A stretch of 64,000 bases of DNA from Rhizobium sp. P38BS-XIX (lineage in GTDB: Bacteria > Pseudomonadota > Alphaproteobacteria > Rhizobiales > Rhizobiaceae): the NCBI RefSeq assembly GCF_012641435.1, contig NZ_JABAIJ010000001.1:744001-808000 (forward strand). The letters run 5' to 3'. The first letter of the stretch is position 1, and each line of letters begins with the position of its first letter. Positions 9,882 to 18,815 of the stretch are shown here, piece after piece. The notes below the pieces were generated by a model. The model worked only from the letters and a program-made list of their open reading frames with translations, was not told the origin of the DNA and did not search any database. The position numbers and the translations under genes are program-made.

Positions 9882-11102
9882 ATGGAAGAGTTTCATAAAG
9901 TCCGGCGTTTGCCGCCCTACGTTTTCGAACAGGTCAACCGTTTGAAAGCAAGCGCGCGAGCGGGCGGGGCGGACATTATCGATCTCGGCATGGGCAATCC
10001 TGATCTTCCGACCCCCAAGGCGATCGTCGATAAGCTGTGCGAAGTGGTCCAGGACCCGCGCACGCATCGCTACTCCTCCTCCAAGGGCATTCCCGGCCTT
10101 CGTCGTGCTCAGGCCGCCTATTATGCGCGCCGTTTCGGCGTGAAGCTCAATCCGGATACGCAGGTGGTCGCCACCCTCGGCTCCAAGGAAGGCTTCGCCA
10201 ACATGGCGCAGGCAATCACCGCGCCCGGCGATGTTATCCTTTGCCCGAACCCGACCTATCCTATCCATGCTTTCGGCTTCCTGATGGCCGGCGGCGTGAT
10301 CCGTTCGATACCGGTCGAGCCGGACGACAGCTTCTTCCCGCCGCTCGAGCGCGCCGTGCGTCACTCTATCCCGAAGCCGCTTGCGCTCATCCTGAACTAT
10401 CCGTCCAACCCGACGGCCTATGTCGCAACGCTCGACTTCTACAAGGAAGTCGTGGCTTTCGCGAAGAAGCACGACATTATCGTGCTCTCGGATCTGGCCT
10501 ATTCGGAAATCTACTTCGACGACGTACCGCCGCCGTCGGTGCTGGAAGTCCCGGGCGCCATGGATGTGACCGTCGAGTTCACCTCGATGTCGAAGACCTT
10601 CTCCATGCCCGGCTGGCGCATGGGCTTTGCCGTCGGCAACGAGCGTCTGATCGCTGCTCTGACGCGCGTGAAGTCCTACCTCGATTACGGCGCGTTTACG
10701 CCGATCCAGGTTGCGGCGACGCATGCGCTGAATGGCGACGGTTCCGATATCGCCGAAGTGCGCAACGTCTACAAGCGCCGCCGCGACGTCCTGGTCGACG
10801 CGTTCGGCAAGGCGGGCTTCGAAGTGCCGCCGCCGGCTGCAACCATGTTTGCCTGGGCGAAGATCCCGGAAAAGTTCCGTCATCTCGGCTCGCTGGAGTT
10901 TTCCAAGCTCCTCGTCGAAAAGGCCGATATCGCGGTAGCACCGGGCATCGGCTTTGGCGAAATGGGCGATGATTATGTCCGTATCGCGCTCGTCGAAAAT
11001 GAGCATCGCATCCGTCAGGCCGCGCGCAATCTCAAGCGTTTCCTGTCGACCGCGGACGAAACGATGCACAATGTCATTTCACTGAACGCTCATCGTTCGT
11101 AA
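9882..11102 (+). CDS. PLP-dependent class I/II aminotransferase (AlaC / LL-diaminopimelate aminotransferase-like)
   Basis: A 406-residue fold-type I aminotransferase. The PLP lysine lies in SMSKTFSMPGWRMGF, the Asn/Pro substrate region in LNYPSNPTAY, and the Asp/Tyr pair in LSDLAYSEIYFDD. The N-terminus EEFHKVRRLPPYVFEQVN resembles AlaC-type enzymes, which make alanine or glutamate from pyruvate or 2-oxoglutarate. The ATG at 9882 is chosen because GGGGAAAG lies 2-9 bases before it; in-frame starts at 9783 and 9870 have no such site. hom starts 58 bases downstream on the same strand, which favours a role in Asp-family or alanine metabolism. Confidence 0.85.
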   Translation: MEEFHKVRRLPPYVFEQVNRLKASARAGGADIIDLGMGNPDLPTPKAIVDKLCEVVQDPRTHRYSSSKGIPGLRRAQAAYYARRFGVKLNPDTQVVATLGSKEGFANMAQAITAPGDVILCPNPTYPIHAFGFLMAGGVIRSIPVEPDDSFFPPLERAVRHSIPKPLALILNYPSNPTAYVATLDFYKEVVAFAKKHDIIVLSDLAYSEIYFDDVPPPSVLEVPGAMDVTVEFTSMSKTFSMPGWRMGFAVGNERLIAALTRVKSYLDYGAFTPIQVAATHALNGDGSDIAEVRNVYKRRRDVLVDAFGKAGFEVPPPAATMFAWAKIPEKFRHLGSLEFSKLLVEKADIAVAPGIGFGEMGDDYVRIALVENEHRIRQAARNLKRFLSTADETMHNVISLNAHRS

Positions 11103-11160
11103 TGTCGCGCGGCAGCCGTTTCCGCGGCTGCCGTCCCAAGATACTGATCAGGAATTTTCC

Positions 11161-12480
11161 ATGGCAGATGCCCTCAAAATCGGCATTGCGGGCTTGGGCA
11201 CCGTTGGTGCCTCGCTCGTCCGCATCATCCAGAGTCGCGCCAACGAGCTTGCCGTTACCTGCGGCCGCCCGGTTAAGATCGTTGCCGTCACGGCACGAGA
11301 TCGCAACAAGGATCGCGGCATCGACCTGAGCGATATCGAATGGTTCGGCGGTCCGGTCGATCTGGCACAGAAAGCCGATATCGATGTATTCGTCGAACTG
11401 ATCGGCGGCTCCGAGGGTGCTGCCAATGCAGCCGTACGTGCCGCTCTGGCGCGCGGTCTGCACGTGGTTACCGCCAACAAGGCGCTTCTGGCCTATCACG
11501 GCGTCGAGCTTGCGCAGATTGCCGAAGAGAAGGGCGCTCTGCTCAACTTCGAAGCCGCTGTCGCCGGCGGCATTCCGGTCATCAAGGCGCTGCGCGAATC
11601 CCTGACGGGCAATACGATTTCGCGCGTCTACGGCATCATGAACGGCACTTGCAACTACATCCTCACCCGGATGGAGAAGGAAGGTCTGTCCTTTGCCGAT
11701 TGCCTCAAGGAAGCGCAGCGTCTCGGCTATGCCGAGGCCGATCCGGCTTTCGACATCGAAGGCAATGACACCGCCCACAAGCTTGCGATCCTGACGACGC
11801 TTGCTTTCGGCAATCGCATCGCAGCGGACGATATCTATCTCGAGGGGATCACCAACGTCTCCATCGAGGATATTCGCGCTGCAGCCGACCTCGGCTATCG
11901 CATCAAGCTGCTCGGCGTCGCCCAGCGCACCGAAACCGGCATCGAGCAGCGCGTCCATCCGACCATGGTGCCGCTTGATTCGGTCATCGCGCAGGTCGAT
12001 GGCGTTACCAATGCTGTCGCGATCGAATCCGATATTCTCGGCGAACTGCTGATGGTCGGTCCCGGTGCCGGTGGCAATGCGACCGCTTCGTCGGTACTTG
12101 GCGATATCGCCGACATCGCCAAGAGCCGCCCGGGCGAACAGCGCGTTCCTGTTCTCGGACACCCCGCCAAAGCGCTCGAGCCCTACCGCAAGGCTCAGAT
12201 TCAGAGCCATGAGGGTGGTTACTTCATCCGCCTGACGGTTCTCGATCGCACCGGCGTTTTCGCGAGCGTCGCGACCCGTATGGCGGAGAATCATATTTCG
12301 CTCGAATCGATCGTTCAGCGTTCGAAGCAGCATCTGGCACCGTCCGATCACCAGACGATCATCCTCGTCACGCATGCGACGACGGAGGATTCGGTGCGCA
12401 AGGCCGTAGCTGCGATCAAGAACGAGGGTTATCTCGTTGGCGAACCGCAGGTCATCCGCATCGAGCGGCCGAAGGAATAG
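11161..12480 (+). CDS. hom: Homoserine dehydrogenase
   Basis: Reduces aspartate semialdehyde to homoserine, the branch point to threonine and methionine. 439 residues: an N-terminal Rossmann domain with GLGTVG near residue 11, the catalytic homoserine dehydrogenase domain containing GIMNGTCNYIL and EAD.PAFDIEGNDTAHK, and a C-terminal ACT domain (about 350-435) expected to give threonine feedback control. It follows the aminotransferase by 58 bases and precedes recJ by 50, so a shared transcript is likely. No other gene lies between hom and recJ. Confidence 0.97.
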   Translation: MADALKIGIAGLGTVGASLVRIIQSRANELAVTCGRPVKIVAVTARDRNKDRGIDLSDIEWFGGPVDLAQKADIDVFVELIGGSEGAANAAVRAALARGLHVVTANKALLAYHGVELAQIAEEKGALLNFEAAVAGGIPVIKALRESLTGNTISRVYGIMNGTCNYILTRMEKEGLSFADCLKEAQRLGYAEADPAFDIEGNDTAHKLAILTTLAFGNRIAADDIYLEGITNVSIEDIRAAADLGYRIKLLGVAQRTETGIEQRVHPTMVPLDSVIAQVDGVTNAVAIESDILGELLMVGPGAGGNATASSVLGDIADIAKSRPGEQRVPVLGHPAKALEPYRKAQIQSHEGGYFIRLTVLDRTGVFASVATRMAENHISLESIVQRSKQHLAPSDHQTIILVTHATTEDSVRKAVAAIKNEGYLVGEPQVIRIERPKE

Positions 12481-12530
12481 GCTGGAGACGGCAGCGCCTT
12501 GTAGGCGTTGCCAACAGCGATTTGGGAGAG

Positions 12531-14336
12531 ATGGTGGAGCAACCGGTCGATCCAGTTCAGCGGGCTTTTCTGGGCGTCGAGCGCTCGGTATCAGGCAATC
12601 GCTGGGTTTCCCGGCTCGATCAGGCCGGCCAGAACCGGGCTCTTGCCATTGCGCAGGTGCATGGCCTGCCGGAGCTGATTGCGCGTGTGCTCGCAGGTCG
12701 CGGTGTTGGCATCGATGAAGCCATGGCTTTCCTCGATCCGACAATCCGCAGCCTGATGCCGGATCCCTATCTGCTGACTGATTGCGAAAAGGCGGCACGG
12801 CGCCTTTTGCACGCAATCAGGAAAAGCGAAACGGTTGCGATCTTCGGCGATTATGACGTCGATGGCGCCGCTTCATCGGCTCTGCTCTATCGATTCCTCG
12901 CCCATTTCGGCGTTCCCGCCAGCATCTATATCCCGGATCGGATATTTGAGGGCTATGGCCCGAATCCCAACGCCATCAATCAGCTGATCGACAATGGCGC
13001 GACACTGATCGTCACCGTGGATTGCGGCTCGACCAGTTTCGAGGCACTGGAGGCAGCAAGGGCGAGGGGCATTGATGTCGTCGTCATCGATCACCATCAG
13101 GTGGCGCACGAACTGCCACCATGCCACGCACTGGTCAATCCGAACCGTGAGGACGATCTGTCCGGGCAGGGGCATCTTTGCGCTGCCGGTGTCGTTTTTC
13201 TCGTCCTGGTCGCCGCGCTGAAGCAGCTGCGCGAGGCGGGCGATGCCCGCGTGCGATCTCTCGATCTGCTCGCCTGGCTCGATATCGTCGCTCTTGCCAC
13301 GGTTTGCGATGTGGTGCCCCTCAAGGGCCTCAACCGCGCCTATGTCGTCAAGGGGCTCATTGCGGCACGCCATCAGGGCAATCCCGGCCTTGCTGCCTTG
13401 TTTCGCAAGGCGGGGCTTGGCGGGCCGGTGTCGCCTTATCATTTCGGCTTCCTGATCGGGCCGCGCATCAATGCCGGCGGCCGTATCGGTGACGCAGCCC
13501 TTGGCGCGCGTCTGTTGACGCTTGACGACACCAGCGAAGCCGAGACGATTGCTGCCAAGCTCGATGACTTGAACCGTGATCGCCAGACCATGGAAGCAGC
13601 CATGCTGCACGAAGCGGAAGCTGAGGCGTTGGCGGAATATGGCAATGGTGATGGCGCCTCCGTCATCATCACCGCTCGGGAAAGCTGGCACCCCGGTATC
13701 GTTGGTCTGATCGCATCGCGCCTGAAGGACAAGTTCCGTCGGCCGGCCTTTGCCATAGCCTTTGATTCGGCAGGCAAAGGCACGGGGTCTGGCCGTTCGA
13801 TCAATGGCTTCGATATGGGGCGCATGGTCCGCGCGGCCGTTGATGCCGGCTTGCTCGTCAAGGGCGGCGGCCATGCAATGGCTGCTGGTCTGACGGTGGA
13901 CCGCAGCAATCTTGGCAAGCTGCGCGCCTTCTTCACGGAGAAAGCAGAGAAGCAGGTCGCCGGTCTGGTGGCCAACGAAACCCTGAAGATCGATGGCGCG
14001 ATCGGCGCAAGCGGTGCGACGGTTGAGCTGATAGACCGGCTTGAAACCGCGGGCCCTTACGGCTCCGGCCATCCGCAGCCGATCTTCGCCCTGCCGAGCC
14101 ACCGGCTGCGTGATTCTCGCCTCGTCGGCCAATCGCACATCAAGATCACGCTGGAAGCACAGGACGGCGGTCGTGTCGACGGCATCGCCTTCCGCGCTGC
14201 AGAGACCCCCCTCGGCGAGTTGCTGATGTCATCCCGCGGTGCGCAGATCCACGTCGCCGGCACGCTTGGCGCCGATCATTGGCAAGGCAGCCGTCGCGTC
14301 CAGCTGCGCGTTACGGATGCGGCCAAGGCGCCCTGA
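12531..14336 (+). CDS. recJ: Single-stranded-DNA-specific 5'-3' exonuclease RecJ
   Basis: About 601 residues of the DHH phosphoesterase family. Motifs seen are DYDVDGAASSALL (motif I), VTVDCG, VIDHHQ (DHH), and in the second half GGRIGDAALGARLL and the DHHA1-type SGRSINGFDMG...KGGGHAMAAG. RecJ degrades 5' ssDNA ends in RecF recombination, mismatch and base excision repair. The start is uncertain: GGGAG at 12524-12528 lies 2 bases before the ATG at 12531 but 5 before an in-frame GTG at 12534, and a TTG at 12522 is also open. Confidence 0.94.
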   Translation: MVEQPVDPVQRAFLGVERSVSGNRWVSRLDQAGQNRALAIAQVHGLPELIARVLAGRGVGIDEAMAFLDPTIRSLMPDPYLLTDCEKAARRLLHAIRKSETVAIFGDYDVDGAASSALLYRFLAHFGVPASIYIPDRIFEGYGPNPNAINQLIDNGATLIVTVDCGSTSFEALEAARARGIDVVVIDHHQVAHELPPCHALVNPNREDDLSGQGHLCAAGVVFLVLVAALKQLREAGDARVRSLDLLAWLDIVALATVCDVVPLKGLNRAYVVKGLIAARHQGNPGLAALFRKAGLGGPVSPYHFGFLIGPRINAGGRIGDAALGARLLTLDDTSEAETIAAKLDDLNRDRQTMEAAMLHEAEAEALAEYGNGDGASVIITARESWHPGIVGLIASRLKDKFRRPAFAIAFDSAGKGTGSGRSINGFDMGRMVRAAVDAGLLVKGGGHAMAAGLTVDRSNLGKLRAFFTEKAEKQVAGLVANETLKIDGAIGASGATVELIDRLETAGPYGSGHPQPIFALPSHRLRDSRLVGQSHIKITLEAQDGGRVDGIAFRAAETPLGELLMSSRGAQIHVAGTLGADHWQGSRRVQLRVTDAAKAP

Positions 14337-14525
14337 TCCCTACACAGATCGCAAGGTGCTCATCAGCGAGTGTCGCGAAATATTACCTTGCGGCATTCCT
14401 AAAGTCGTCTACTTCTCGCCACTTCTCAGGAGATATTGATCCACGTTGTAAAGCACCGCTGCTGGTGACTTTGGATAGTATCAATGTCTTTCAGAATTAG
14501 GTCGTAAACTCATAAAACGATTTGG

Positions 14526-14846
14526 TTATGCGTCGAAAAAGCCCCAGCCATCTGCCCGGCCTTTGTGTGACTGCGCCAATCTGTCCAGACTTTCTTCAAT
14601 GTCGGTTATGACCTTGCAGCTCGGTGTCATTCTCTTCGAAGCCGTAACGTCCCATGGGTTTGTTTCGCGCTCGATCTCGTCTACCACTACGGAAAAGCCC
14701 TCGGCATTTGCTGCTTGAGCGAAGGAGTCAGCCGACATTTTGTCTGGAAAAACATGGCAGAAATCAACGGATCGAGGCGAGGTAAGGTCCTTCCCGTCGG
14801 ATGCCATTTTCTGCAAGATCGCCGCGTTTTCCTCAAACAACGACAT
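14526..14846 (-). CDS. RraB-family protein (regulator of ribonuclease activity B)
   Basis: 106 residues matching the RraB fold family by VDFCHVFPDKMSADSFAQAA near residue 27, the central VVVDEIERETNPWDVTASKRM block and a C-terminal GRADGWGFF. In E. coli RraB binds RNase E and lowers its activity; whether this homologue does so is not known. A very good ribosome site GAGGAGGT lies 4 bases before the ATG. It stands alone between recJ and the tRNA-Glu cluster. Confidence 0.75.
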   Translation of the reverse strand: MSLFEENAAILQKMASDGKDLTSPRSVDFCHVFPDKMSADSFAQAANAEGFSVVVDEIERETNPWDVTASKRMTPSCKVITDIEESLDRLAQSHKGRADGWGFFDA

Positions 14847-15132
14847 CGATACCTCCTCAAGCGCCTCTATTTCATATACGTATCAGGACTCCATATCGTC
14901 CCGAAGTGCGATTCAATGTCAGCATGCATCGATACGACATGACTGGCTACGAATGGCGTCCGGTTACAAGGATATGAGAGAAAGTTTTACGCTCGCTGGG
15001 AGGCGCAGGTTCATGGCGGCGAGGTCAGGCTTTTAAGATGGCCGCTATCAAGCGCCACCTGGGCGATGCCCATGGTGCTAAGTGTCGAACGAAAATAACG
15101 ACACCAAATCAAATATTTAAAAGGAAAAACGG

Positions 15133-15207
15133 TGGCACGCCCTAGGGGAGTCGAACCCCTCTTTACAGAATGAAAATCTGTCGTCCTAACCGATAGACGA
15201 AGGGCGC
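15133..15207 (-). tRNA. tRNA-Glu (anticodon TTC)
   Basis: The minus strand folds into a full cloverleaf of 75 bases with encoded CCA. The anticodon stem ACAGA/TCTGT encloses loop TTTTCAT, giving anticodon TTC. T arm AGGGG/CCCCT with TTCGACT loop is normal. The acceptor stem GCGCCCT/AGGGCGT has a G1-U72 wobble pair. Discriminator is G. Confidence 0.97.
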
Positions 15208-15335
15208 GTGCTGTGGCGCCCTTATAGTCAGCACCTTTCATTCCCGCAAGCGGAAAATCGCGAAAAATCTCAGAAAATTTGACCACTAACAGCTTGTTTT
15301 TCGACGCCTGTGGAAAACGTCTCGATGCCGTAAGC

Positions 15336-15410
15336 TGGTACGCCCTAGGGGAGTCGAACCCCTCTTTACAGAATGAGAATCTGTCGTCCTAACCGATAGA
15401 CGAAGGGCGC
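15336..15410 (-). tRNA. tRNA-Glu (anticodon CTC)
   Basis: Same 75-base cloverleaf as the flanking copies, but the anticodon loop is TTCTCAT, so the anticodon is CTC and it reads GAG. It has the same G1-U72 acceptor pair. Its discriminator base is A, whereas the two TTC copies have G. CCA is encoded. Confidence 0.97.
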
Positions 15411-15495
15411 AGGATGCGTGACCTAGATAGGAACGATCTAGAGTGTTCGCAAGCGCGGCTGATGAATTCGATGAGGGAGAGGATAAACACAACAG

Positions 15496-15570
15496 TGGCA
15501 CGCCCTAGGGGAGTCGAACCCCTCTTTACAGAATGAAAATCTGTCGTCCTAACCGATAGACGAAGGGCGC
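15496..15570 (-). tRNA. tRNA-Glu (anticodon TTC), second copy
   Basis: Appears identical over the mature tRNA to the copy at 15133. Anticodon loop TTTTCAT, encoded CCA, discriminator G. This is the first of the three tandem genes in the direction of transcription; spacers of 85 and 128 bases separate them. All three could come from one precursor. Confidence 0.97.
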
Positions 15571-15743
15571 GTGCAGCTGTTGTGTGGCGCGCTTATAGCG
15601 GGGTGATTTCATTCCTGCAAGCGGCAATTTTGCTTTTTTGTGGAAAAAATGACAGATGCGTGAAGCCTATGCCGGTTGCGAATAGCTGAGCCATAACAGA
15701 GCCTTGCCGACACTATCTATAAAACCCTGGAAACCCGGGCGAT

Positions 15744-16538
15744 TTACTGGCCGGCAGCGCCCTGCACCGGCTGCACCAAGAGCTTCCCGTTCTGAGGCTG
15801 GTTCTTCGATGCCACGAATTGTGCCAGGATCGCTGCTTGCTTGCTGTTCAGCACACGGACATTCGGGTTTGCCGTGTTCGCGGCGGCTGCCGGAGCGGTC
15901 TGGGCTGCTGTCTGCGGTGACGCTGCCGGAGTGGCTGCATTGCGGATGACCGGCACCGGAAGCACATCTGCGGAGGTCAGCCCATTGGGGGCCGCGGCCG
16001 GCGCCGATTGCGTCGGGTCGGTCTGCATCGCTGTCGGCGATGCGCTATAGACGCTGCGCATCATCGGCGTGATTCCCTGCGCCGTTGCGCCTGGCTGGCT
16101 GCTGGCCAGAGTTCCATCCGGGTTGACTGCAATCGGCGCCGGAGCAGCAAAAATGCTGCTCCTGTTGGCATTGACGGCTGTGGGCTGCGTGACAAGGCCG
16201 GCAATGCCGGTTTGTCCTTCCGGCGGCGCTGCCGTTGCGGGGCCGGGATAGAGCGCCTGATTCTGCTGTGCAACGATCTGCTGGCGCGTGCCGTTGACGC
16301 TATGGACCATCGGGTCGCGATAGCCGCCATCGGCCTTCTGTCGCCGGGCGTCAGCTTTGCTGTTCATGTCGGCTGCCAACTGTTCGGCTGCGGTCGGCTG
16401 CGCCGCAGGCGCGGCTTCCGCCGTCTCGCTCGGCTTCGACCCCGTGGTCGCACAACCGGCGATCATCACAAATGAGGCGACCACCGCAATAGTGCTTGCG
16501 AGCTTCTTCCCGCTGTATAAAATCCGTGTATCGCGCAA
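15744..16538 (-). CDS. Ala/Pro/Gln-rich lipoprotein, function unknown
   Basis: From the proposed TTG start the protein has 264 residues. It begins with a basic N-terminus, a hydrophobic core and lipobox MIAGC, so it should be exported and lipidated near residue 29. The mature part is disordered-looking, rich in Ala, Pro, Gln and Thr, with a more ordered C-terminal stretch (RVLNSKQAAILAQFVASKNQ). The TTG is chosen because GGGGA stands about 7 bases before it and no ATG gives a proper signal peptide. Longer versions (to 16718) would bury the signal sequence. No function is recognised. Confidence 0.65.
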   Translation of the reverse strand: MRDTRILYSGKKLASTIAVVASFVMIAGCATTGSKPSETAEAAPAAQPTAAEQLAADMNSKADARRQKADGGYRDPMVHSVNGTRQQIVAQQNQALYPGPATAAPPEGQTGIAGLVTQPTAVNANRSSIFAAPAPIAVNPDGTLASSQPGATAQGITPMMRSVYSASPTAMQTDPTQSAPAAAPNGLTSADVLPVPVIRNAATPAASPQTAAQTAPAAAANTANPNVRVLNSKQAAILAQFVASKNQPQNGKLLVQPVQGAAGQ

Positions 16539-16745
16539 AGGACGTTCCCCGCAAAAAAAAGGTTTGCATCGGAACGGCCTCTTGCGAGGGACGGCGATAT
16601 CGCGCGCTCTGATTGATAATGATGAGGGCGCGATATCCGATGCATGATGCTTCGAGTCGTCCAAGCATGCCGGAGGATGGCCATCAGCGGCAAGCGCGAA
16701 ACGCTTGGTTCCGCGCATGCCGTAAGCCTCGCGAAAGCTTGCGCC

Positions 16746-17186
16746 TTACCAGGCGCCAGTGTTCGGCATCGAGGCCCAAGGCTCTGCCGAAGGAAGGTTG
16801 TCGCCCTTCTGCAGGATTTCGATGGAAATGCCATCCGGCGAACGCACGAATGCCATGTGGCCGTCACGGGGTGGCCGGTTGATGATCACGCCGTTGTCCA
16901 TGAGCTTCTGGCAGGTCTCATAGATATCGTCGACCTCGTAGGCGAGGTGGCCGAAGTTGCGTCCGCCGGTATATTCTTCCGGATCCCAGTTATAGGTCAG
17001 CTCAAGGCTGGGTGCGCCGTTGCTGCCGGATGATTCGGCGTCTTCGGCCGCTGCAAGGAATACGAGTGTATAGCGACCCTTCTCGTTTTCGTAGCGACGG
17101 GTTTCTGTCAGTCCGAATAGGGTGCTATAAAAGTGCAGCGAGGCGTCGAGATCGGTGACGCGAACCATCGTATGGAGATAACGCAT
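16746..17186 (-). CDS. gloA: Lactoylglutathione lyase (glyoxalase I)
   Basis: Converts the methylglyoxal-glutathione hemithioacetal to S-lactoylglutathione. The 146 residues form two vicinal-oxygen-chelate modules. Candidate metal ligands are His5 ([10 protein letters not shown]), the Glu in SLELTYNW, His in [10 protein letters not shown] and the Glu in GISIEILQ. The segments [12 protein letters not shown] and RYTLVFL are typical of GloA. AGAGGAAA precedes the ATG. It is transcribed away from the cold-shock gene. Confidence 0.93.
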   Translation of the reverse strand: MRYLHTMVRVTDLDASLHFYSTLFGLTETRRYENEKGRYTLVFLAAAEDAESSGSNGAPSLELTYNWDPEEYTGGRNFGHLAYEVDDIYETCQKLMDNGVIINRPPRDGHMAFVRSPDGISIEILQKGDNLPSAEPWASMPNTGAW

Positions 17187-17294
17187 TCTATTTCCTCTCT
17201 TAATGTTGAGCTGGTCCGATCTTGGATCGTGACGCCAGCTTCGCGCAAGTCTTGAAGGAATAATCTTAGGGTGGGAATAAACGAAAACTAGGAC

Positions 17295-17323
17295 TTGCGC
17301 TTTTCCGTTACCAAGATGTTAAT
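17295..17323 (+). promoter_or_regulatory. Candidate sigma-70-type promoter for the cold-shock gene
   Basis: TTGCGC and GTTAAT are separated by 17 bases, 61 bases before the proposed start of the double cold-shock-domain gene. Both hexamers deviate from consensus, so this rests mainly on spacing and position. Confidence 0.35.
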
Positions 17324-17383
17324 CTTGATATCAGGGAATCAGTTAACCGTAACAGTGTGACGCGTAATCGAGGGCTGGCTAGG

Positions 17384-17962
17384 ATGGGTGACAGAATTTC
17401 ATCGAAGGGAGTTGACGACTTCGAGGAGATGTCCGGCGATGCCGTCGAGCTCATCGAAATCTCCGGCGTCGTCAAGTGGTTCGATGTTGCCAAGGGGTTC
17501 GGTTTTATCGTGCCTGACAACGGCATGCAGGATGTGCTGCTGCACGTGACCTGCCTGCGCCGGGATGGCTATCAGACAATTCTCGAGGGAACCCGCATCG
17601 TCGCGCTGATCCAGCGCAGGGAGCGTGGTTATCAGGCCTTCAAGATCCTCTCCATGGATCAGTCGACGGCCGTTCATCCCTCGCAGATGCCGCCTGTTCG
17701 CACGCATGTGCAGGTAACGGCGACAAGCGGTCTGGAGCGCGCCCTGGTCAAGTGGTTCAACCGCACCAAGGGCTTTGGCTTCCTGACGCGGGGCGAGGGC
17801 ACCGAGGACATTTTCGTACACATGGAAACGTTGCGCCGCTTCGGTCTGGCGGAGCTTCGACCCGGCCAGGTTGTTCTCGTCCGCTTCGGACCCGGCGAAA
17901 AAGGCCTGATGGCGGCGGAAATCCATCCGGATGCACCAAGCCCGGCAACACGGCCTCATTAA
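17384..17962 (+). CDS. Protein with two cold-shock domains
   Basis: About 192 residues with two cold-shock (OB-fold) nucleic-acid binding domains joined by a linker of about 35 residues. Domain 1 has [18 protein letters not shown], domain 2 has [20 protein letters not shown], each containing the RNP1 motif KGFGF. The RNP2 site is FVHM in domain 2 but LLHV in domain 1, so the first domain departs from consensus. Two-domain CSPs are common in alphaproteobacteria and probably act as RNA chaperones. The ATG at 17384 follows GAGGG at a workable distance; a GTG at 17357 is also open. The DUF192 gene begins 1 base after the stop. Confidence 0.88.
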   Translation: MGDRISSKGVDDFEEMSGDAVELIEISGVVKWFDVAKGFGFIVPDNGMQDVLLHVTCLRRDGYQTILEGTRIVALIQRRERGYQAFKILSMDQSTAVHPSQMPPVRTHVQVTATSGLERALVKWFNRTKGFGFLTRGEGTEDIFVHMETLRRFGLAELRPGQVVLVRFGPGEKGLMAAEIHPDAPSPATRPH

Positions 17963-17963
17963 T

Positions 17964-18476
17964 ATGAAAAGAGAATCGTTTCTCGTTGTTATAAAAAGCG
18001 CCGTAATGGCGCTTTTTCTCGTTGGAGCCACAGCCTCCTCTCCTTTCGCCGCGCAAACGACGAGCCAGCAATCGATGGCTTTCGATTCGGAATCACTTTC
18101 GATCGCATCGCCCAAGGGGCAGACGCATAAATTTACCGTAGAGCTGGCGCTGACGCCGCCGCAGCTCGAATACGGCCTGATGTATCGCGACAAGATGCCG
18201 GCCGACCACGGCATGCTGTTTGATTTCGGCACTTCGCGACCGGTGATGATGTGGATGAAGAACACCAAGCTGTCGCTCGACATGCTGTTTCTGGACAAGA
18301 GCGGCGTCGTCACGCACATCCAGGAAAATGCCGTGCCCTATTCCGAGGCGATCATCAGCTCCAACGGCTCGGTCGCTTACGTCATCGAGCTAAATGGCGG
18401 CATCGTGAAGAAGCTGGGCCTGTCGGTGGGCGACAAGGTGGCGAGCGCCACCATATCCGCAAAGCTCGGCAAATAG
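17964..18476 (+). CDS. DUF192 family exported protein
   Basis: 170 residues with an N-terminal signal or anchor segment (AVMALFLVGATASSPFAAQ) followed by a DUF192 domain. Family hallmarks are LTPPQLEYGLMYRDKMPADHGMLF, MWMKNTKLSLDMLFLD and VAYVIELNGG. DUF192 proteins are small beta-barrel proteins of unknown role, some in the periplasm. The ATG lies 1 base after the stop of the cold-shock gene, so both are probably on one transcript. The function remains unknown. Confidence 0.85.
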   Translation: MKRESFLVVIKSAVMALFLVGATASSPFAAQTTSQQSMAFDSESLSIASPKGQTHKFTVELALTPPQLEYGLMYRDKMPADHGMLFDFGTSRPVMMWMKNTKLSLDMLFLDKSGVVTHIQENAVPYSEAIISSNGSVAYVIELNGGIVKKLGLSVGDKVASATISAKLGK

Positions 18477-18622
18477 ATTTTCCCAGGGGAAGATAGGCGA
18501 GGCGCGATTTTACCTGTTGCAGCGAGCAGGTGAACCGTGTATCTCCCCACTCGTTCCGCAGGGATATGTCCCGCGGCACGCAATCAGCATCCAATCGCCC
18601 AGGCGATCATGCTGATACGGTA

Positions 18623-18699
<77 letters not shown>

Positions 18700-18815
18700 T
18701 TTCAAGCAATCGCAACAATCCCATATATTGTTTTAGCAAGGCGTCTGCCCCGGGAACCTTCCAATCGTGTGCAGTTTGGCGCGTGGTCACGCAACAAACC
18801 GCTTGGACCGCTATC

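Noticed and set aside
11074..12816. 580-codon antisense frame across hom and recJ
   Set aside because: It crosses two certain genes and their gap; composition is that of a codon shadow.
15120..15575. Near-identical units at about 160-200 base spacing, like a CRISPR array
   Set aside because: The units are complete tRNA-Glu cloverleaves with different anticodons; spacers are unequal and no cas gene is near.
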